Assembly (NCBI GenBank): GCA_023441255.1
Contig: JAEZPW010000252.1
Span: forward strand, 1 to 9,840
DNA from: Acidobacteriota bacterium
Lineage (GTDB): Bacteria > Acidobacteriota > Terriglobia > Terriglobales > Acidobacteriaceae
Direction: 5' to 3'
DNA length: 9,840 nucleotides
Shown: positions 4,821-9,840 of the stretch, piece after piece
Position numbering within the stretch: the first letter of the stretch is position 1
Layout of the letters: each line of letters starts with the position of its first letter
Notes under the pieces: generated by a model
Seen by the model: only the letters and a program-made list of their open reading frames with translations
The model's database searches: none
Told to the model about the DNA's origin: nothing
Made by a program: the position numbers and the translations under genes

Positions 4821-6826
4821 CACGGGCGATCCGATTGTCTGGCGTTCGTTTGTGCTTGCCGCAGTTGCTCCTGCGCTTCGGCTGAAAGGCCCTTAGCTTC
4901 GAGCGCCTTTGCCAGCGCAACGCGGTTCTGCGGGTCGGTGGGGGCAAGGTGCACCGCCCGTCGAAGTTCCGCCAATGCTCCATCCAGATCCTTCTCGAAA
5001 AGCAACATTTGGCCTATGGCCCGGTGCCCTTCCGCGTACTCTGGCGCTATCTCCACCGACAGGCGGAACGAGACAAGCGCAGCGTTCGCTTGTCCTTCCT
5101 GCAGTTGCGCTGCTCCCATGTTGTAAGCAGCCGAGAAGTTCGTGGGATCCAGTTCGAGCGTCTTCTTGAACGCGTTGACGGCCCCCGCCATGTCACCCGA
5201 TCGAGCAAGCGAGAGACCGAGATAATAGTTCGCTAGCGCGTATTGCGGGTTCCTCTGAATAACCTGCGAGAATGAACGCGCCGCCTCGGAGAAATTGTGT
5301 GCCTTGTAGTAGTTAAGGCCCAGCAGGTAAAGCGTCGGGACAGATGTTGGCTCCACCTTGAGCAGTGCGGCCAGCTTTGAAGTGGAGTTCTCATAGTCTC
5401 CGTGCTGGCTCTCGTTCATGGCCTCTGAAAAAGTCTCGTAAAACGAGATTCTGTCCTTTGGGTCGGTCAAAACTTTGCTGTTTGTTGTCTTCTCAGCGCC
5501 ACCGGGAAAGGCAGCGTATCCGAGTGCCTGCAGGCGTTCGGCAAGGGCGGAATCCATGGCCTGTGTACCTGCCATCTCCTGTCCCGGCGTGTAGGTCGAG
5601 ACCGCGCGCTGCAACCTCGACTGCAGTTCCTCGGCCAGCGGACGCTTCTCTGCATATAGATTATGCAGTTCACCAGGATCCGAACTGAGGTCGTAAAGCT
5701 CCGGTTTTGGAGCCTCGATGAAATGGTATTTCTGCGACTGCATCCCCCGCAGTTCACTCCAGTCAAAGTGCAGCCGCGGCAGGTACGACTCGGCATAAAT
5801 AGGGCTCGTTTCTTTGCGAGCCTTCCGGGTGAGGATCGGCAGGACACTTGTGCCCTGCACGTCTGCCGGCGGCGCGATTCCCAATGTGTCAAGCACGGTA
5901 GGCATAAGATCTACCAGGCTCACGGGCTCACTCGCGAGTTTCTCGGCAGCTATTCCGGCGGGGAACTTCAAAATCAGCGGCACGTGCAAAGTAGAGTTGT
6001 AGATGAAGAACCCGTGTGTCTTCTCGCCGTGCTCGCCCAATCCCTCTCCGTGGTCCCCGGTAATGACCACAAGAGTCTTGTCGTACAAGTGATTTGTCTT
6101 CAACCAATCGACTATCCTGCCTACTTGTTCGTCGGCAAACGCGATCTCGCCGTCGTAAGGATGTGTCCGGTACTCTTCAGCGTAAGGCGAAGGCGGGTTA
6201 TAGGGATAGTGCGGATCGTAAAGGTGCATCCACAGAAAGAACGGTTTCTGGCCCTGCTCGCGCAGCCAGCCCAGCGCCTGGTCAGCTACCAGGTTGCCGG
6301 GCCGTTCCATTGCATCCAGATTGGTTTCCAACAACCGATTGAAGTCAAAATGATCGTAGTAGAAGTCGAACCCATGATTGAGGCCAAATCGTGAGTCCAG
6401 CACGGCGGAGGCTATTACGGCCCCCGTCTGATAACCGTGTGCTTTTAGGATGGAAGCGATCGTTGGCTGCTTCGGATTCAGCACGTTGCCGCTGAAGTCG
6501 TGGATCCCGCTTTTCATCGGGTAAGTGCCCGTCATGATCACCGTGTGCGAGGGAAGTGTAATCGGCACCGGCGTGTAGGCCCGCTCCATTCGCGTGCCGG
6601 CAGCCGCGATCGCATCGATGTTGGGCGTCTTTATGCCTTTGTAGCCGTAGCACCCGACGTGATCGGCCCGCAAGGTATCAATGGTGATGAGTACGAGGTC
6701 AAACGGTGCACGTGGCTTCGCAGGCCGCTGCGCGCCCAAAGCAGTCCCTGCGCAGAGAACCAGCATCAATAACCGAAGCAGAGACGGGGCTGCTGATATG
6801 TGTCGAAACATCGCCGGGGAACCCAT
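4820..6826 (-). CDS. Sulfatase-like (alkaline phosphatase superfamily) hydrolase with C-terminal TPRs, paralogue 2
   Basis: From the ATG at 6826 the product is 668 residues. It has a signal peptide ending near residue 31-32 (LLRLLMLVLCAGTALG). The sulfatase-like domain spans about 40-390, with DLVLITIDTLRADHVGCYG (Asp50), ITLPSHTVIMTG (Thr90 in place of the sulfatase Cys/Ser), LYDPHYPYNPP (His206), TGDHGEGLGEHGE (Asp258, His259) and PELYDLSSDPGELHNLY. TPRs follow from about 460, in exact 34-residue register (prolines 493, 527, 561, 595, 629). Start choice: ATG 6826 has AGGG 8 nt upstream; ATG 6811 (five codons in) lacks a ribosome binding site but gives a more compact signal peptide. The frame is open to 6940, but that would hide the signal peptide and overlap the divergent gene by over 100 bp. 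It is first of a two-gene operon with paralogue 1 and its promoter must lie inside the divergent gene. Confidence 0.9.
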   Translation of the reverse strand: MGSPAMFRHISAAPSLLRLLMLVLCAGTALGAQRPAKPRAPFDLVLITIDTLRADHVGCYGYKGIKTPNIDAIAAAGTRMERAYTPVPITLPSHTVIMTGTYPMKSGIHDFSGNVLNPKQPTIASILKAHGYQTGAVIASAVLDSRFGLNHGFDFYYDHFDFNRLLETNLDAMERPGNLVADQALGWLREQGQKPFFLWMHLYDPHYPYNPPSPYAEEYRTHPYDGEIAFADEQVGRIVDWLKTNHLYDKTLVVITGDHGEGLGEHGEKTHGFFIYNSTLHVPLILKFPAGIAAEKLASEPVSLVDLMPTVLDTLGIAPPADVQGTSVLPILTRKARKETSPIYAESYLPRLHFDWSELRGMQSQKYHFIEAPKPELYDLSSDPGELHNLYAEKRPLAEELQSRLQRAVSTYTPGQEMAGTQAMDSALAERLQALGYAAFPGGAEKTTNSKVLTDPKDRISFYETFSEAMNESQHGDYENSTSKLAALLKVEPTSVPTLYLLGLNYYKAHNFSEAARSFSQVIQRNPQYALANYYLGLSLARSGDMAGAVNAFKKTLELDPTNFSAAYNMGAAQLQEGQANAALVSFRLSVEIAPEYAEGHRAIGQMLLFEKDLDGALAELRRAVHLAPTDPQNRVALAKALEAKGLSAEAQEQLRQAQTNARQSDRP

Positions 6827-6827
6827 G
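6824..6827. other. CATG: overlapping divergent start codons
   Basis: The four bases CATG read ATG on both strands: plus-strand ATG 6825-6827 starts paralogue 3 and minus-strand ATG 6826-6824 can start paralogue 2. If paralogue 2 starts at 6811 instead, the two starts are separated by 13 bp. Either way there is no intergenic space, so promoters and leaders of each gene must overlap coding sequence of the other. Confidence 0.6.
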
Positions 6828-8786
6828 CGAGCTACCCTGACACAGATGCTTCTGATTATGCTTCTGCTGCTTTGTTTGGCGCCGGTTGCCTTGGCGGCAG
6901 CAACTAAGCAGCCCAGCCAACCGGATGTCATTCTCGTCACGATTGATACATTGCGCGCGGACCACGTCGGCTGCTATGGCTACAAGCACATTGCCACCCC
7001 TGCGCTGGACGGGCTTGCGCGCCAGGGCATTCGGTTTGCAAATGCATTTACTGCGAGCCCGATCACGAACAGTTCGCACGCCAGCATCCTGACCGGGCTT
7101 TATCCCAGTTCGCATGGGGTCTCTGATTTCGGTGTGCCACTTGCCCCTGCTCATGCGACCATTGCCGAACTGCTGAAGGCGCGCGGTTACCGTACGGCCG
7201 CGTTCATTGGCGCGGTTATTCTGGACAGCAAACAACTGGCGCCGGGGTTCGACCAGGGCTTCGACGAGTACGACAATTTCCCCTCTTCACCTGAAGGATC
7301 GCGATTCGGGCGCCTCGAACGCCGTGCAATGACTGTCATACAACACGCGGAAAAGTGGATGTCGGCGAATCCGTCCAGACCGAGGTTCGTCTGGGTCCAT
7401 CTCTACGACCCGCACGACCCTTACGAACCGCCTCCACCCTATTCATCTCAATATCAGGGCCGCCTCTATGACGGCGAGATCGCTTACGCCGACCATGCTC
7501 TTGGAGAGTTGTTGGCGTATTTACGGGCACATGGACGATACGACAACACGCTCATCATCGTTGTCGGCGATCACGGGGAGGGCCTGGGCGAGCACGGCGA
7601 GGACACGCACGGCATATTCCTCTACGACAGTACTACTCATGTGCCTTTAATAACGAAATTGCCCGGTGGAAGTCATGCGGGCGAGGTGGTTACCTCCCAA
7701 GTACGCACCATCGATATTGCTCCGACAATACTCTCCTACACAGAACGCGGGGGCGGGACAGCTCCCCGGGATGCGAAACTGGACGGGGCATCCCTTGTCC
7801 CTGCCATCACGTCCGCGACGGCCCCGGACCGTCCAGCTGTGGGAGAAACGGACTACCCACTTCGTTTCGGATGGGCCCCACTGCGCTCGCTGCGAACCAG
7901 TGCATTCAAGTTCATCGAAGCGCCCCGTCCCGAGTTGTACGACCTGAAGTCTGATCCCGGGGAACTGCACAGCCAGTACGAGCCTTGGAACCAAGAGGTG
8001 CAACGATCACGAGAGCTCCTTGCGACCTTAAAGAAGAACACGCCAGAAAACGGCGGCACCGTACCCCAAACGACCGTCGACGAGTTGAAGGCACTTGGCT
8101 ATCTCGGTCCCGAAGGTGCAACCGCTGTTCCTGAGCCCTCATTGCTGCCGGACCCGAAAGACAAAATTGCGGTACACAATCTACTCCATATTGCCATGAT
8201 GGCTGGCGAGGACGGTCGGCAGGATCTTGCCCGCCGTGTTCTGGCCCGGGCTGTCGAACTTGACCCTGCATCGCCTATCGCCTTTTCGCAGCTGGGCCAG
8301 ATCGAAATGAAACAGGGCGACGCAGAATCTGCACGGCGACATCTTTCAAGGGCGCACGAATTGAACCCGCTGGATCCCACGGTAGCGCTGGAACTCGGCA
8401 GGGCGATGATTAAGACGGGTGATTTGCGTGCTGCCCGCGAGTCTCTGGAGTCGGCTCTAAAACTCGCTCCCGGCCAGGGTGACGCGCGCGAATTGCTCGG
8501 GTCCGTGCTGATGCAGCTCAATCAGCCCAAAGAGGCCGTTCAGCAATATGAGGCCGCCGTTTTCGTCGCACCGAACAGCGTATCTGCGCATATCGGATTC
8601 GCACGGTCCCTGGCAGCTTCGGGTGACTACGAGCGCGCCATCTCCGAAGCCAAAGAAGCGATCCGACTCAAACCGGGATACCGCGACGCGTATGCGGTGC
8701 TTCAACAGTGCTATGAAAAGACAGGCAATCCGGCGCTGGCCCGCGAAGCCGCCCAGCGAGCTGCATCAATCGAACCTCATAAGTGA
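6825..8786 (+). CDS. Sulfatase-like (alkaline phosphatase superfamily) hydrolase with C-terminal TPRs, paralogue 3
   Basis: From ATG 6825 the product is 653 residues. The signal peptide has Arg2, a hydrophobic core MLLIMLLLLCLAPVALAA and cleavage near residue 24-25; Cys17 is not in a lipobox. The sulfatase-like domain (about 33-385) shows DVILVTIDTLRADHVGCYG (Asp41), ITNSSHASILTGLYPSSHG (Thr81), LYDPHDPYEPP (His197), VGDHGEGLGEHGE (Asp249, His250) and PELYDLKSDPGELHSQY. Like its paralogues it has Thr for the sulfatase Cys/Ser, but it also lost the motif Pro (TNSSH against TxPSH). Six TPR ends fall exactly 34 apart at prolines 481, 515, 549, 583, 617 and 651, and the protein stops two residues later. 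GGGGA at 6816-6820 is a weak ribosome binding site. An upstream in-frame start at 6681 is rejected because it precedes the signal peptide and runs antisense through paralogue 2. Confidence 0.9.
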   Translation: MRATLTQMLLIMLLLLCLAPVALAAATKQPSQPDVILVTIDTLRADHVGCYGYKHIATPALDGLARQGIRFANAFTASPITNSSHASILTGLYPSSHGVSDFGVPLAPAHATIAELLKARGYRTAAFIGAVILDSKQLAPGFDQGFDEYDNFPSSPEGSRFGRLERRAMTVIQHAEKWMSANPSRPRFVWVHLYDPHDPYEPPPPYSSQYQGRLYDGEIAYADHALGELLAYLRAHGRYDNTLIIVVGDHGEGLGEHGEDTHGIFLYDSTTHVPLITKLPGGSHAGEVVTSQVRTIDIAPTILSYTERGGGTAPRDAKLDGASLVPAITSATAPDRPAVGETDYPLRFGWAPLRSLRTSAFKFIEAPRPELYDLKSDPGELHSQYEPWNQEVQRSRELLATLKKNTPENGGTVPQTTVDELKALGYLGPEGATAVPEPSLLPDPKDKIAVHNLLHIAMMAGEDGRQDLARRVLARAVELDPASPIAFSQLGQIEMKQGDAESARRHLSRAHELNPLDPTVALELGRAMIKTGDLRAARESLESALKLAPGQGDARELLGSVLMQLNQPKEAVQQYEAAVFVAPNSVSAHIGFARSLAASGDYERAISEAKEAIRLKPGYRDAYAVLQQCYEKTGNPALAREAAQRAASIEPHK

Positions 8787-8818
8787 GCCATTCACCGCTT
8801 ATGCAGTACAAAGAATAA

Positions 8819-8853
8819 CGCCCGCGACTGGTGTCCACTCCCAGTCACGGGCG
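8819..8853. terminator. Hairpin between convergent genes, likely bidirectional terminator
   Basis: CGCCCG-C-GACTGG (8819-8831) pairs with CCAGTC-A-CGGGCG (8841-8853) around a 9-nt loop, with one C-A mismatch in a 13-position stem. It sits 32 nt after the stop of paralogue 3. The plus-strand side lacks a T run; the minus-strand side continues CGTTATTCTTT, so it suits termination of the minus-strand phosphodiesterase gene somewhat better. Confidence 0.6.
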
Positions 8854-8855
8854 AT

Positions 8856-8888
8856 TCATCGATGGATCAAGAATTGATCCAATGATGA
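8856..8888 (-). terminator. Second inverted repeat directly after the phosphodiesterase stop codon
   Basis: TGGATCAA (8863-8870) and TTGATCCA (8874-8881) form a perfect 8-bp stem around GAA. After a 2-nt mismatch the arms continue with TCATC (8856-8860) and GATGA (8884-8888). It begins 2 nt beyond the minus-strand gene's stop and has no T-tract of its own, so it may be an RNA-stabilising 3' hairpin working with the terminator beside it. Confidence 0.45.
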
Positions 8889-8890
8889 CG

Positions 8891-9840
8891 TTATGGGTGT
8901 TCGTGCTGCCTGGATGAGCTGTTGGTGACCGCTACCGCCTTGTTCTGTTCGCTCCCGAAGATCTCAGTCAGTACCCGCCCCTGCATCTGTGGGGGCTTTG
9001 CAATGCCGTAGATGTGGAGAATGGTTGGAGCGATGTCGTAAACCGAAGCCGGAAATCCCATGAGTCGGTAATCGTGCCTGATATTGGGTCCCATTACGAA
9101 AAATGATCCCGGAACGTCGTCGCCGTCCGCAAAGTCGTGCTTCGCGATGACAGGCGTTGTTTTCTCGTGGTCCATGTGGGCGTGCGGATCTTTCTCTTCG
9201 AACTCGCGCAGCGGTTTGATCCCGTGGTCTGAGATGATGAACACATACGTGTTCTCATCCGTGTGCGCCAGCACCTTGCCGAGCACCGCGTCCAGAGCGA
9301 CGTACTGACTCGGAAAAGCGTCCACCCGAACAGAGTTGATCTTTGGGTTGTAACCAGCGTTGAACGGTTGGATCGGGTAGAGCCAATGTCCCACACGGTC
9401 CTCGCACGACTGCACCAGCATCGTGTAGTCGGTCGGGTGCTTAGTCAGCAGGTAGTCGAACAGCTTACTCTGTTGCCCTCGGATTTCATCTACGCGAGCC
9501 AGCCACTTGTTTACCACCTCAGACTCGTGCCCCTTCAGTTCCTCTGCGGACGGCATTCGCGCGCAATCGATATAGAAGTTGCCGACGTTATCAAGCAACT
9601 CCTTTTCCATGCGTTTCGGATAGACTGCGTCGCCTCCCTCTACCTCAGTAAGCTTTGGCGCGCACAACACGCCGTCCTCGCAGTCTTTGCCGCGAGTGAG
9701 CATGCCGCTGATCATGTAGCCGTTCACAGGCATAACAGGGAACGTTGCCGGAACATTGGCCATACCGACGGTGACGCCATTCTTTGAGAGGATGGACCAG
9801 AGTGGCTCCTGCTTCAGCATGTTTGTGTTTGCCGTTTGTC
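8891..9840 (-). CDS. Type I phosphodiesterase/phosphohydrolase family protein, alkaline phosphatase superfamily (5' truncated)
   Basis: The frame is open to the window edge, so the N-terminus, including the nucleophile region, lies beyond 9840; the ATG at 9820 is internal by homology. The roughly 315 visible residues resemble the predicted AlkP-superfamily phosphohydrolase/phosphomutase group (COG3379-like, related to nucleotide pyrophosphatases): LWSILSKNGVTVGMANVPAT, PVNGYMISGML, a C-E-D-R-V-G-H-W segment giving a metal Asp and His, F-I-I-S-D-H-G with the second Asp-His pair, and VYDIAPTILHIYGI near the end. Where relatives usually have a last metal His (G-x-H-R-x-x-G), this protein reads GDDVPGSFFV, so that ligand may be changed. 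The tail ends SSSRQHEHP. It converges on paralogue 3. It is a more distant relative of the three TPR-bearing enzymes and has no TPR at its C-terminus. Substrate unknown. Confidence 0.85.
   Translation of the reverse strand, partial: QTANTNMLKQEPLWSILSKNGVTVGMANVPATFPVMPVNGYMISGMLTRGKDCEDGVLCAPKLTEVEGGDAVYPKRMEKELLDNVGNFYIDCARMPSAEELKGHESEVVNKWLARVDEIRGQQSKLFDYLLTKHPTDYTMLVQSCEDRVGHWLYPIQPFNAGYNPKINSVRVDAFPSQYVALDAVLGKVLAHTDENTYVFIISDHGIKPLREFEEKDPHAHMDHEKTTPVIAKHDFADGDDVPGSFFVMGPNIRHDYRLMGFPASVYDIAPTILHIYGIAKPPQMQGRVLTEIFGSEQNKAVAVTNSSSRQHEHP

Noticed and set aside
5663..6394. 243-aa open frame on the plus strand
   Set aside because: It is antisense to the catalytic domain of paralogue 2; the matching frame 3927-4475 in paralogue 1 shows this is a shadow common to the conserved domain.
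6681..6824. N-terminal extension of paralogue 3 back to 6681
   Set aside because: The 48 extra residues precede an obvious signal peptide and are antisense to the coding sequence of paralogue 2.
6825..6899. Paralogue 3 as a lipoprotein because of Cys17
   Set aside because: The Cys is preceded by Leu residues in mid-core, not by a lipobox; an A-L-A type cleavage site follows.
6827..6940. N-terminal extension of paralogue 2 up to 6940
   Set aside because: It would put 38 residues with no export character before a clear signal peptide and run antisense through the start of paralogue 3.

Overview
The window looks like a chromosomal piece of an acidobacterium (Acidobacteriota, probably class Terriglobia). 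The main reasons are an Oar-type TonB-dependent receptor ending in the family's typical barrel strands, a secreted protein pairing a carboxypeptidase-regulatory-like domain with TPRs, and sulfatase-like proteins fused to C-terminal TPRs, a combination common in that phylum. The assignment is inferred from gene style only. No rRNA, tRNA, CRISPR array, transposase or phage gene was seen.

Layout. Positions 1-1162 (+) hold the C-terminal part of a TonB-dependent outer-membrane receptor, closed by a strong UUCG-loop terminator (1182-1212). Positions 1265-2254 (+) encode a secreted protein with a beta-sandwich domain and five TPRs. Positions 2255-2717 are mostly non-coding, with diverged GTTC..TTCG.AA elements, a possible 60-codon gene with a strong ribosome binding site (2508-2690), a 14-bp palindrome over its start, and a GC-rich hairpin. 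Positions 2718-6826 (-) hold two translationally coupled sulfatase-like/TPR proteins. A third paralogue, 6825-8786 (+), starts head-to-head with them: the two ATGs share the palindrome CATG or lie 13 bp apart. After a convergent gap with two hairpins, 8891-9840 (-) is the C-terminal part of a phosphodiesterase/phosphohydrolase of the alkaline phosphatase superfamily.

How the genes may work together. Four consecutive genes belong to the alkaline phosphatase superfamily. The three with visible N-termini have export signals, so they should act in the periplasm or at the envelope. In all three the formylglycine Cys/Ser of true sulfatases is replaced by Thr, in a motif resembling that of nucleotide pyrophosphatase/phosphodiesterases (T-x-P-[NS]-H). 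They are therefore probably not classical sulfatases, and a phosphoester-type reaction is more likely. Together with the receptor and the secreted TPR protein this could be an envelope or nutrient-acquisition locus. That link is inference from proximity, since the gene blocks have different orientations and are separated by terminators or gaps.
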